A program made the translations under genes and the position numbers. Shown in pieces: positions 6,218 to 13,824 of a stretch of DNA of 14,063 nucleotides. Below the pieces are notes generated by a model, which was not told the origin of the DNA, did no database searches, and saw only the letters and a program-made list of their open reading frames with translations. The stretch's first letter is position 1; the number at the start of each line of letters is the position of its first letter. This DNA comes from 2-01-FULL-49-17 sp964553025 (lineage in GTDB: Bacteria; Patescibacteriota; Minisyncoccia; 2-02-FULL-40-12; GWA2-44-9), in contig CAZKJF010000022.1 of assembly GCA_964553025.1 (NCBI GenBank), forward strand, positions 1-14,063, given 5' to 3'.

Positions 6218-7767
6218 GAGCGGGGCGCGTTAGGAAATCGAGATCGGTTTCGCCACACCCACCACCCCAGAAGCGCGTAGAGCGCGGCCATCGTCAGCCA
6301 ATGGATGGAAATCGTAACCGATGCGAACGGCAGAGCCGCGAACCAGGAAATCACGGCAATCTGAAACTTGGCCAGCGCCCAGACAACCCAGCCGACCAGC
6401 TGGCCGAAGGGTACGAGCAGCCACCCGGCCACGCCCGCCGCAAAGCCAAACAGCATCACGTATGGCATCAGTGGGAGAACGATGAGATTGGTGGGCAATG
6501 ACACGATTGAAAAGGAATGAAACGTATAAGCCAAGATCGGCGCCACGGCCAGCTGGGCGGCGCCGGCCATGAGGATCGTTTCTTTCAGGCCGCCCGCCTC
6601 CGGCACTCTCTGGAATTTCCGCTCCAAAACCGGGTAGAGAAAGATCATGCCGAGCACCGCCAAAAATGAAAGCTGGAATCCGACGTCGAACCGCAGGGCC
6701 AGCGGATTGAGCCAGACCATTACTGCCGCCGCACACAGGATTGAATTGCGAGGATCATACAGTCGGCCGTAGCCGTTGGCGGCAAGCAGGAGCAAGCCCA
6801 TCACTGCCGCGCGGACGACCGACGCGGACGCGCCAGTGAGAATCGTAAACAGAATAATGACAATCGTTGAAATCCAAAACGCATTTCGGCGCTTGGTAAA
6901 TACAACAGCAATCGCCAAAAGCGATTCGGCAATGATCGCAATGTTATATCCCGAAATAGCCAGAATATGCGTCGTACTTGTCTTTTGAAACGCATCCTGA
7001 ATGCTGTCGGGAATGTTTTGGCGGCTGCCCAGGAGAATGCCGTCGATGTATGATGCCACCGGTTCGGCCAATGATCGGCGCACCGCGTGTTCAAACGAGT
7101 GCTTGATCGCCAACAGTGGGCGGTACACGGCAATCGTCGCCCGCTCCGCCCACGACAGCACTGCCGGACCCGGCTCGATTTTCGGCCGGATCATGATTGT
7201 CCGGATCGATTTGTTTTTTAAATATTGAACATAGTCAAAATCAGAATCGGCGGCGTTCTGGGGTAATTTCAACGCACCGGTAATCGCCAGCTGATCCCCG
7301 AGCGTATGGCCGGGATAGGCGTCGGTCGTAACTAACATGTTTTCATCGGCAAAGACTGTGCGGCTCGGGACCGTTATATCTTTCACGCGGACAAGCAGCT
7401 CCGCACTGGAACCGGAAATATCGGGATCGGCGGCAAGATACCCATGAACAGTGACCTCGATGCCTTTTCCGCCCGCTTCGCGGGCGAATTCCATCAGTAC
7501 GCTTTGCTGCGCGTTGGCAAAACCATATCGAAAAACGCCGACAGCCGCACACAGCAAAGAGATTGAAACTACAAACCCGACAATCCGGGCGAGTTCCGGA
7601 TCTTTCAGCCCTTCAAATGTTTTATGATAGAGGCAAACCGCAAAAACCAGTGCTCCAGCTACCGTCAATCCGATCGCCATGTACGTCGGCTGGCTCACAA
7701 AAGAACCGACGAAGACACCGGCCAGAAACGAGGCCAAAAAACATCCGAATATCCGAGATTTGTGCAT
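6214..7767 (-). CDS. comEC: ComEC/Rec2-family DNA uptake channel, no MBL domain
   Basis: ComEC forms the inner-membrane channel that takes up single-stranded DNA during transformation. Of the 517 residues, 1-85 hold several membrane helices and 100-195 an OB-like extracellular domain (the DUF4131 region). The competence domain spans about 240-500 and contains GILLGSRQNIPDSIQDAF (243-260), THILAISGYNIAII (266-279), ASVVRAAVM (315-323), GFQLSFLAVLG (363-373) and SLPTNLIVLPLMP (423-435). About ten or more membrane segments are present. The usual C-terminal MBL domain is missing here and is encoded by the overlapping next gene. It starts 35 bases after nrdJ, with an extended -10 placed exactly for leaderless transcription, so it may be made both from the operon and on its own. 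Patescibacteria commonly keep comEC, which supports DNA scavenging. Confidence 0.92.
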   Translation of the reverse strand: MHKSRIFGCFLASFLAGVFVGSFVSQPTYMAIGLTVAGALVFAVCLYHKTFEGLKDPELARIVGFVVSISLLCAAVGVFRYGFANAQQSVLMEFAREAGGKGIEVTVHGYLAADPDISGSSAELLVRVKDITVPSRTVFADENMLVTTDAYPGHTLGDQLAITGALKLPQNAADSDFDYVQYLKNKSIRTIMIRPKIEPGPAVLSWAERATIAVYRPLLAIKHSFEHAVRRSLAEPVASYIDGILLGSRQNIPDSIQDAFQKTSTTHILAISGYNIAIIAESLLAIAVVFTKRRNAFWISTIVIILFTILTGASASVVRAAVMGLLLLAANGYGRLYDPRNSILCAAAVMVWLNPLALRFDVGFQLSFLAVLGMIFLYPVLERKFQRVPEAGGLKETILMAGAAQLAVAPILAYTFHSFSIVSLPTNLIVLPLMPYVMLFGFAAGVAGWLLVPFGQLVGWVVWALAKFQIAVISWFAALPFASVTISIHWLTMAALYALLGWWVWRNRSRFPNAPRS

Positions 7768-7773
7768 ATTAAG

Positions 7774-7782
7774 ATTCTAACA
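7774..7782 (-). promoter_or_regulatory. Extended -10 of comEC, leaderless placement
   Basis: TGTTAGAAT on the minus strand: a TGn extension (7780-7782) plus TAGAAT (7774-7779). The hexamer ends seven bases before the A of the comEC ATG (7767), so the predicted +1 is the start codon itself. The -35 region (CCGAAA at 17 bases) is poor, as is usual for extended -10 promoters. Confidence 0.55.
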
Positions 7783-7802
7783 GCTTTTCGAGATTTTTTC
7801 GG

Positions 7803-10727
7803 CTAGTTGCAGACGCCAGAGGTGGCAAAGCAGTTTGGGCAATTCCAGCACGCGCCTGTGCGGACCATGAGCGTACCGCACTGGCAGACGGGCGCGTCAG
7901 CGTGCGTGCTGAACGTCAAACCCGCCTTGCGCTCGGTCTGCGGGACTGCGTGCCCGTTGCCGCTGACCGCGGGAACGCTGCTGACGGTCGAGACCGACAA
8001 CACATCAGTTGGAATCGAAAGCGCGGGTTGGACCGGCCCCGAAGCGGAAACGAGGCCCGCCAGAAGCGAATCGGTTTTGTTTTTTATCTCCAGCACGCGT
8101 TCGGCAAAGTCAGGCGTCTGGGCCGCTTCGGGGCCGAACAATTCTTCACGATCAGCTTTGGGCAGGTACTTCATGCCTAAGTAACGGAAAATATAGTCAA
8201 CGAGCGATTTGGCGGTTGGAATCTCGGGATTATCAGTAAAGCCGGACGGCTCAAAGCGCACGTCCTTGAATTTAGCGACCAATACTTTGAGCGGGACGCC
8301 GGACTGGAGACACAGAGAAATGAGAATCGCGATCGAATCCAGAAGGCCGGAAACCGTACTTCCTTCTTTGGCCGCTTCCAGGAACGTCTCGCCGGGTTTC
8401 ATGGTATCGGGATAAAAGCCGACGTTGAGGAATCCCTTGAAGCCACCAACTTCGAAGCGATGCGTGATTGCCGGCCGCTCGTCAGGCAAGCGACGACGCG
8501 TGTAGCCGTTGACGGTTTCAATCAGCGGATCGAGCGATACGGCCGGCTGCGGCGCGACGGCATCGGCTTTTTCCGTCTTCTCGTCCTTCTTCACATTCAA
8601 CGGCTGGATCGTCTTGCAGCCGTCGCGATACAACGCGACCGCTTTCAAACCCAGCTTCCAGCCCTGAATGTATACGTCGCGGACTTCTTCTACGGTCGCG
8701 TCCTGCGGCAGGTTAATGGTTTTGGAAATAGCGCCGGAAATGAATGGCTGGACGACCGACATCATTTTGAGGTGGCCCATGTAGCTGATGCTGCGCTGGC
8801 CGTTGGTCGCTTTGAACGAGCAGTCGAAAACCGGCAGATCGTTCTCTTTCAAGTGCGGGGCGCCCTCAATGGTTTCACTCTCCAAAAGATATTTCGTAAT
8901 GTCTTCGATCTGATCATTGGGATAGCCGAGGCGGCGCAAGGCAAGCGGCACCTGGTTGTTGACCAGCTTCAAAACGCCGCCGCCGACGAGTTTTTTGTAC
9001 TTCACCAGCGCGAGTTCAGGTTCGATTCCGGTGGTGTCGCAGTCCATCAAAAACGCGATAGTCCCGGTCGGTGCGAGCACCGTCACTTGAGAATTTCGGA
9101 TGCCGAATTTGCGGCCCAGATCGAGGGCTTCGTGCCAGACCAGGCGCGAGGAAGCCTGGAGATATGTATCGGCCATGCCGCCCGCTTCCGATTCGCCATG
9201 GAGGCCTTCGGCCGCGGTCAGGTGCTTCTCGATGACATGGAGCATCGGTTCTTTGTTGACGGCGTAGCCGGCGAATGGCCCTTTGGCATCAGCAATGAGG
9301 GCCGACATGCGATAGGCCTCGCCGCACATGAGCGACGTGATATGGCCCGCCAGGTACCGGCCTTGCTCGGAGTCATACGGCAAGCCGAGAACCATGAGCA
9401 ATGCGCCGAGGTTAGCGTATCCCAAACCCAGTTCGCGGAAGGCTTTGGCGTTCTCGGTGATAGCCGGCGTCGGATACGAAGAATTATCAACGAGAATATC
9501 CTGGGCCAGGATTATCACGTCAACGGCTTTTTTAAAGAGGTCAACATCGAATCGGCCGCCTTCTTTGAGGAATTTCATCAAGTTGAGAGATGCAAGGTTG
9601 CAGGCTGAATTATCCAAGTGCATATACTCCGAGCAGGGATTGGATGCGTTGATGCGACCTGTATTAGCAGCGGTGTTCCATTCGTTGATGGTCGTATCGT
9701 ACTGCATGCCGGGATCAGCCGATGCCCAGGCCGCTTCCGCAATCCAATTCATAATCTCGCGGGCCTTGACGGTTTCCAGGATTTTGCCGGTCGTGCGGGC
9801 CGTGAGATGCCAGTCATCATCATTCTCGACCGCGCGCATGAAATCGTCGGTCACGCGAACGGAGTTGTTGGCGTTCTGATACGGCAGCAAGGTATAAGGA
9901 TCGAAGAGGTCGCCGGTCAGGGAGTTTTTGACGCCGCCGAGCGTGAGAACTTTGACCATATCCTCGATGTTCTTTTTTGAATAGATAAAATCTTTGATGT
10001 CCGGGTGATCGGCGTCGAGCACGACCATCTTGGCCGCGCGGCGCGTGGTACCGCCCGAACGGATTGAATTAGCCACGCCATCGGCTCCCTTCATGAATGA
10101 AACCGGACCGGATGAGAAACCGCCCTTGGACAAGGGCTCTTTGGAGGCGCGGAGGCGCGAGAGATTGGTGCCCGAGCCCGAGCCGCCCCGAAAAATGCGG
10201 CCTTCGTCGGTGTACCACTTCAAAATGGACTCGATACTGTCATCCACGGCCAGAATGAAACAGGCCGAACATTGGGGATGCTCGTGAACGCCGACGTTGA
10301 ACCACACCGGGCTGTTGAACGCCGCATACTGATTGATGAGCAGCCACGTTAAGTCCTCGACGAAGTTGTCGACATCTGCTTGCGTGGCAAAATAGCCGTC
10401 CTTAAACCCCCAGCGGCCGACGGTCTTGGCAACACGGTCAACCATCTGCCGAGCGCTGTATTCTCGATCCGGCGCGTCCATGCGGCCGCGGAAATATTTC
10501 GAGGCGACGATATCGGTTGCGGTTTGAGTCCAGAAATTCGGAACTTCGACGTTCTGTTGCTCGAACACTACCTTGCCGCCGGCGCCGGTAATGCGGGCCG
10601 TGCGGGTCTCCCATTCGATGCGATCATACGGGTGGACCTCGCCGAACAAACGCTTCCAATGGAAAGCGGCGCGCTTGGTTGATTTGGGCTCGACCGGAAG
10701 TTGGGTTTGAGAAGAAGTTCCAGGCAT
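7803..10727 (-). CDS. nrdJ: Class II (adenosylcobalamin-dependent) ribonucleotide reductase
   Basis: NrdJ reduces ribonucleotides to deoxyribonucleotides through a cobalamin-generated thiyl radical and needs no oxygen or second subunit. I start at the ATG at 10727 (MPGTSSQTQ; 974 residues); a TTG six codons upstream is less likely because the -10 lies there. Active-site features are CSACF (Cys153/Cys156), NPCSE (Asn363, thiyl Cys365, Glu367) and the nearby SACNLASLNL. A TSCPD-type domain spans about 740-850 (THRFEVGGFKGFLNVGF and following). The C-terminus is a Cys-rich zinc ribbon with Cys948, 950, 960, 963 and 966 and a final Cys973, which carries reducing equivalents in this family. It heads the run with comEC, the MBL gene and ndk. 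No cobalamin riboswitch fits in the roughly 70-base upstream gap, so B12 is presumably scavenged. Confidence 0.95.
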   Translation of the reverse strand: MPGTSSQTQLPVEPKSTKRAAFHWKRLFGEVHPYDRIEWETRTARITGAGGKVVFEQQNVEVPNFWTQTATDIVASKYFRGRMDAPDREYSARQMVDRVAKTVGRWGFKDGYFATQADVDNFVEDLTWLLINQYAAFNSPVWFNVGVHEHPQCSACFILAVDDSIESILKWYTDEGRIFRGGSGSGTNLSRLRASKEPLSKGGFSSGPVSFMKGADGVANSIRSGGTTRRAAKMVVLDADHPDIKDFIYSKKNIEDMVKVLTLGGVKNSLTGDLFDPYTLLPYQNANNSVRVTDDFMRAVENDDDWHLTARTTGKILETVKAREIMNWIAEAAWASADPGMQYDTTINEWNTAANTGRINASNPCSEYMHLDNSACNLASLNLMKFLKEGGRFDVDLFKKAVDVIILAQDILVDNSSYPTPAITENAKAFRELGLGYANLGALLMVLGLPYDSEQGRYLAGHITSLMCGEAYRMSALIADAKGPFAGYAVNKEPMLHVIEKHLTAAEGLHGESEAGGMADTYLQASSRLVWHEALDLGRKFGIRNSQVTVLAPTGTIAFLMDCDTTGIEPELALVKYKKLVGGGVLKLVNNQVPLALRRLGYPNDQIEDITKYLLESETIEGAPHLKENDLPVFDCSFKATNGQRSISYMGHLKMMSVVQPFISGAISKTINLPQDATVEEVRDVYIQGWKLGLKAVALYRDGCKTIQPLNVKKDEKTEKADAVAPQPAVSLDPLIETVNGYTRRRLPDERPAITHRFEVGGFKGFLNVGFYPDTMKPGETFLEAAKEGSTVSGLLDSIAILISLCLQSGVPLKVLVAKFKDVRFEPSGFTDNPEIPTAKSLVDYIFRYLGMKYLPKADREELFGPEAAQTPDFAERVLEIKNKTDSLLAGLVSASGPVQPALSIPTDVLSVSTVSSVPAVSGNGHAVPQTERKAGLTFSTHADAPVCQCGTLMVRTGACWNCPNCFATSGVCN

Positions 10728-10733
10728 GTTCGA

Positions 10734-10761
10734 ATTGTATAACAATGGTTGGGCATGGAAA
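10734..10761 (-). promoter_or_regulatory. Promoter of nrdJ, leaderless placement
   Basis: TTTCCA (10756-10761), a 16-base spacer and TACAAT (10734-10739) on the minus strand. The -10 ends seven bases before the A of the ATG at 10727, so transcription should begin at the start codon. The -35 matches consensus at only 4 of 6 bases, and a DnaA box abuts it upstream. Confidence 0.6.
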
Positions 10762-10762
10762 G

Positions 10763-10771
10763 TGTGGATAA
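10763..10771 (-). promoter_or_regulatory. Perfect DnaA box upstream of nrdJ
   Basis: TTATCCACA on the minus strand, 9 of 9 to the consensus DnaA box, one base upstream of the predicted -35 of nrdJ and overlapping the ftsZ terminator arm by two bases. DnaA controls ribonucleotide reductase genes in E. coli (nrdAB). The same logic here is inference. Confidence 0.6.
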
Positions 10772-10802
10772 CTAAAATCCCGCCGAAGGCGGGATTTTAG
10801 TT
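10770..10802. terminator. Intrinsic terminator after ftsZ
   Basis: A 15-base-pair perfect stem (10770-10784 with 10788-10802). The loop is GAA on the plus strand and TTC on the minus strand, and the core is ATCCCGCC/GGCGGGAT. On the minus strand the stem ends GATTTTAGTT, giving a T-rich tail. It lies 13 bases past the ftsZ stop, separating ftsZ from nrdJ transcription. Confidence 0.85.
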
Positions 10803-10815
10803 CCAATTCTCTCCC

Positions 10816-12006
10816 CTATTTATTCATCTTGCGGCGAATGAACGCCGGAATGTCGAACTCGGAATCGTTGAGCGAGTCATCCACGAACTCTTTAACTGGC
10901 GGCTTCTGGGTCGGCTGGGGTTTTTCTTCGCTGGTATTGAGCGTGGCCTGCATGTTCTTTTTCACTTTTTCATACAAATTGGAAGACTCGTCGTGCTCGG
11001 TGTGGATGCCAAAGCCCGATGCAGCCGCAGGGCGAAGCGTTCCCGGCTGGTTATTAATGAAGCCTGTAGCCACGACGGTGATCTTCAGGTCGCCCTTCTT
11101 GAGTTTGTCGTCCAGAACCGCGCCGAAGATGACTTTAGCGTCCGGATCGACGTTCGCGGTGATAATGCGCGCGGCCTCGTTAATCTCGGCCATAGCCATG
11201 TCCGGACCGCCGGAAACGTTGAATAGAACGCCCTTGGCACCGTCGATCGAAACTTCCAGAAGCGGTGAATTGATGGCCATTTTGGCGGCTTCAACCGCGC
11301 GATCCTCGCCGGTTGCAACGCCGATGCCCATGAGCGCGGAGCCCGAGTTGGACATAACGGCTTTCACGTCGGCAAAGTCGAGATTGATAATACCGGGAAT
11401 GGTAATCAAATCGGAAATACCCTGCACGCCCTGGCGGAGCACGTCGTCGACGATGGCAAACGATTCCAGCAGCGGCGTTTTGCGGTCGATGATCGACAAA
11501 AGGCGATCATTGGGAATGGTGATGAGCGAATCCACGCGTTCGCGGAGATTGTGCCAGCCGGATTCAGCGATCTTGGTGCGCTGCATGCCTTCAAAAGTAA
11601 ACGGCTTGGTCACGACGCCGAGGGTCAATGCGCCCGCTTCGCGGGCGATTTCGGCGACGATCGGCGACGCGCCGGTACCGGAGCCGCCGCCTAAACCGGC
11701 AGTGATAAAGACCATGTCCGCGCCCTTGAGTGCGGCGCCGATTTCTTCTTTGGTATCAATCGCCGCTTGGCGGCCGATCTCGGGATTCATGCCGGCTCCC
11801 AGGCCTTTAGTCAAACTTTTGCCGATGTGAATTTTGACAGGCGCATTCGAATTGTGGAGCGCTTGCGCGTCGGTGTTAACGGCGATGAACTCGACGCCGT
11901 GGATGCGGGCCTCGATCATCCGCGCTAAGGCATTGCCGCCGGCGCCGCCGACGCCCACGACCTTGATGCGAGCGAATGTTTCAAATGGTGGTTTGATCTG
12001 GGCCAT
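10816..12006 (-). CDS. ftsZ: Cell division GTPase FtsZ
   Basis: FtsZ is the tubulin-like GTPase that builds the division ring. I start at the ATG at 12006 (MAQIKPPFETF; 396 residues); a TTG 13 codons upstream is disfavoured because it would run through the promoter. Nucleotide and polymer motifs are VGVGGAGGNA (17-26), NTDAQAL (44-50), the tubulin signature as GGGSGTG (106-112, Ser where Thr is usual), PNDRLL (165-170) and the T7 loop NLDFADVKAVM (208-218) with Asp210 and Asp213. A variable linker spans about 330-382, and the C-terminal peptide DIPAFIRRK (385-393) is the FtsA-binding tail. It lies 78 bases after ftsA with its own promoter and DnaA box, and ends at a strong terminator. Confidence 0.97.
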   Translation of the reverse strand: MAQIKPPFETFARIKVVGVGGAGGNALARMIEARIHGVEFIAVNTDAQALHNSNAPVKIHIGKSLTKGLGAGMNPEIGRQAAIDTKEEIGAALKGADMVFITAGLGGGSGTGASPIVAEIAREAGALTLGVVTKPFTFEGMQRTKIAESGWHNLRERVDSLITIPNDRLLSIIDRKTPLLESFAIVDDVLRQGVQGISDLITIPGIINLDFADVKAVMSNSGSALMGIGVATGEDRAVEAAKMAINSPLLEVSIDGAKGVLFNVSGGPDMAMAEINEAARIITANVDPDAKVIFGAVLDDKLKKGDLKITVVATGFINNQPGTLRPAAASGFGIHTEHDESSNLYEKVKKNMQATLNTSEEKPQPTQKPPVKEFVDDSLNDSEFDIPAFIRRKMNK

Positions 12007-12016
12007 AATTGCAGAA

Positions 12017-12045
12017 GTATTATCACAAAAGAAACAGCACTGCAA
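12017..12045 (-). promoter_or_regulatory. Promoter of ftsZ with very short leader
   Basis: TTGCAG (12040-12045), 17 bases, then TAATAC (12017-12022). An overlapping reading is GATAAT (12019-12024) with a TGT extension. Predicted +1 falls 4-6 bases before the ATG at 12006, leaving no room for a Shine-Dalgarno sequence. Confidence 0.55.
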
Positions 12046-12061
12046 GCTGTCCCTGAAATAC

Positions 12062-12070
12062 TGTGGATAA
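12062..12070 (-). promoter_or_regulatory. Perfect DnaA box upstream of ftsZ
   Basis: TTATCCACA on the minus strand, 9 of 9 to consensus, 16 bases upstream of the predicted ftsZ -35 and in the 78-base ftsA-ftsZ gap. It has the same orientation relative to transcription as the box in front of nrdJ. Confidence 0.6.
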
Positions 12071-12084
12071 ACCTGTCGACAACT

Positions 12085-13332
12085 CTAGGGCATGAAGTTC
12101 TTCAGCCAATCCAGAACCTTTTGGAAGACGCTGTTCCCGCCGCCGACAGGCAGAACGGAATTCTTTGATTTCAGGCCGCCCAACTCTTGTTCCAGGCCCC
12201 AGAGCGCCAGGCCGGTTGCGACGGCAAACGAGGGATCGCCAACGATGTCGATAACCCCTTCTACGTGAAGCGGACGGGCAAGTTTCACGGGCAATCGAAG
12301 CGAGTCCTTAATTAATTGGATTAAACCTGGCAAATTAGCCCCGCCGCCCGAGACTACAATGCCGGCCGGCAGCATGCCGTTCCGGCCCGATTTTTTGAGT
12401 TCGTCCGATACCATATCCAGCAATTCGCCCGTTCGGGCGTCCACGACGCGCATGAGCTGTTTTTTCGGCAATTGAAAATTCTCTTCTCCGATCACCGATG
12501 AAAGGTCAATGTTGCCGCTGCGGCGAAGATCTTCGCCGAACGAAGTCGCGGCGTGTTCAATTTTGACCCGCTCGGCCACGTCCATCGAAGTCCGCAGCGC
12601 GACCGCCAGGTCGTTGGTAATATGTTTGGAACCGATCGGCAAGACCGCGCTGTGAAGCAGATCGGCTTCTTCAAAGATCGTTAAGCTCGATGTCCCGCCG
12701 CCAAAATCCAGATGCATCACGCCGTATTCGCGCTGGTTCTTGTCGAGGACCGCGAGCGACGCCGCCAAGGGCGCAAACACAAGCCCGGCGACTTCAATGC
12801 CGTTCTCGTTGACGCATTTGGCGATGTTGCGCAGATGCGGCGCCAGACCGTCGATGATGGTTACTTCCGCTTCCAGGCGCACGCCTTTCATGCCGAGCGG
12901 ATTCTTGACGTTCTCTACGCCGTCGACGATGAAATTTTTGGGAATGACATGGATAATCTCGCGGTTGGCGGGCAAGCTGACGACGGAGGCAGCCTGAATG
13001 ACGCGATCGATATCGCTCTGGGAAATTTCGTTGTCGGCGCGCGAGACGGCGATGACGCCGCGCGAGACCTGGGATTTGATGTGGAGGCCGTTGACTCCGA
13101 CGTAGGCCCGCTTAAGTTTTACGCCGGCGATCGCTTCGGCGCGCTGGACCGCGGTACGGACATTGTCGATGGTTTCTTCCATATCGACAACCATCCCGCG
13201 GCGCAAACCGTGTGACACGGCGCTGGCGGCGCCCAAAATCTCGGGACGAGCCGCATCCCGTTCAAGCTTGGTAATAACGACCTTTATTTCCGAGTTACCA
13301 ATATCAATGCCAGATAAAAGATAGGGTTTCAT
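12085..13332 (-). CDS. ftsA: Cell division protein FtsA
   Basis: FtsA is the actin-like protein that tethers FtsZ to the membrane and recruits the divisome. The 415 residues show the ATPase signatures GIDIGNSEIKVVI (8-20), LDFGGGTSSL (208-217) and VVSGGGANLPG (326-336). The FtsA-specific SHS2/1C subdomain lies at about 84-165 (IKSQVSRGVIAV onward). The last 15 residues, SVFQKVLDWLKNFMP, form the amphipathic membrane-targeting helix. A Gly-rich linker (about 385-400) precedes it, as expected. Its ATG overlaps the ybeY stop by 4 bases (ATGA), so translation is coupled to ybeY. ftsZ follows after 78 bases. Confidence 0.96.
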   Translation of the reverse strand: MKPYLLSGIDIGNSEIKVVITKLERDAARPEILGAASAVSHGLRRGMVVDMEETIDNVRTAVQRAEAIAGVKLKRAYVGVNGLHIKSQVSRGVIAVSRADNEISQSDIDRVIQAASVVSLPANREIIHVIPKNFIVDGVENVKNPLGMKGVRLEAEVTIIDGLAPHLRNIAKCVNENGIEVAGLVFAPLAASLAVLDKNQREYGVMHLDFGGGTSSLTIFEEADLLHSAVLPIGSKHITNDLAVALRTSMDVAERVKIEHAATSFGEDLRRSGNIDLSSVIGEENFQLPKKQLMRVVDARTGELLDMVSDELKKSGRNGMLPAGIVVSGGGANLPGLIQLIKDSLRLPVKLARPLHVEGVIDIVGDPSFAVATGLALWGLEQELGGLKSKNSVLPVGGGNSVFQKVLDWLKNFMP

Positions 13333-13781
13333 GGCGAGATAGAAAGTTCCGACAGAATGCGTTCCTGGAGATCAATCATCGTCCGCTCGTCTTCAGGCGA
13401 GCGTTCATGGTCATGGCCAGCCAAATGAAGCAATCCGTGCACGGCTAACCGAGCCATTTCCTGGCGAAGAGGGATATTCAATTCAGCCGCTTGCCGCCGG
13501 GCGACATCGGCGCAGATGAATACGTCTCCTAGAGGCAGTATATCATATTTTTTGAGCGTTGTGTCATTGATGGGAAAGGATAAGACGTCGGTGGGCCTGT
13601 CTTTGCCGCGATGTTCGCGGTTCAATTCCCGGCTTCGCTCCGGCGAAATGACATACAGCCCGACCTCAACTTTTTGGCCGGATATCTGGAGAAGATCGAG
13701 AGTATGAGCAAGGATTGGAGAGAAGAAATCGGCCGTCCACTGGCCGTGCGGCGTCTCATTTTTGAATACGAGATCGAGCAT
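13329..13781 (-). CDS. ybeY: Endoribonuclease YbeY (16S rRNA 3'-end maturation)
   Basis: YbeY is a zinc endoribonuclease involved in 16S rRNA 3'-end processing and 70S quality control. The 150-residue length is typical. The zinc motif is HGLLHLAGHDHE, with His115, His119 and His125 as ligands. The conserved segment NREHRGKDRPTDVLSFP (54-70) with Arg59 and the PLGDVFIC stretch (83-90) are both present. It heads a ybeY-ftsA unit. The -10 of its promoter ends seven bases before the ATG at 13781, implying a leaderless mRNA. No Shine-Dalgarno is seen. Confidence 0.95.
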   Translation of the reverse strand: MLDLVFKNETPHGQWTADFFSPILAHTLDLLQISGQKVEVGLYVISPERSRELNREHRGKDRPTDVLSFPINDTTLKKYDILPLGDVFICADVARRQAAELNIPLRQEMARLAVHGLLHLAGHDHERSPEDERTMIDLQERILSELSISP

Positions 13782-13787
13782 TGTTAG

Positions 13788-13816
13788 ATTATGCTTTAAA
13801 TCAGGGGTTTTGGCAA
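13788..13816 (-). promoter_or_regulatory. Promoter of ybeY-ftsA, leaderless placement
   Basis: TTGCCA (13811-13816), a 17-base spacer and CATAAT (13788-13793) on the minus strand. The -10 ends exactly seven bases before the A of the ybeY ATG at 13781. This is the best-formed of the leaderless-type promoters in the window. Confidence 0.7.
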
Positions 13817-13824
13817 CTGAACTG

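Noticed and set aside
8460..9608. 382-codon open frame on the plus strand
   Set aside because: It lies antisense to the well-supported nrdJ and its translation has no recognisable domain; long antisense frames arise from codon bias.
10728..10745. TTG start for nrdJ six codons upstream
   Set aside because: The -10 element overlaps these codons, and the ATG at 10727 fits a start at +1.
10728..10815. Cobalamin riboswitch upstream of nrdJ
   Set aside because: The gap is too short and is filled by a terminator, a DnaA box and a promoter; no B12-box is visible.
10829..11830. 333-codon open frame on the plus strand
   Set aside because: Antisense shadow of ftsZ, Ser/Arg/Pro-rich, no family resemblance.
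12007..12045. TTG start for ftsZ 13 codons upstream
   Set aside because: The extra residues (MQCCFFCDNTSAI) do not resemble an FtsZ N-terminus and overlap the promoter.
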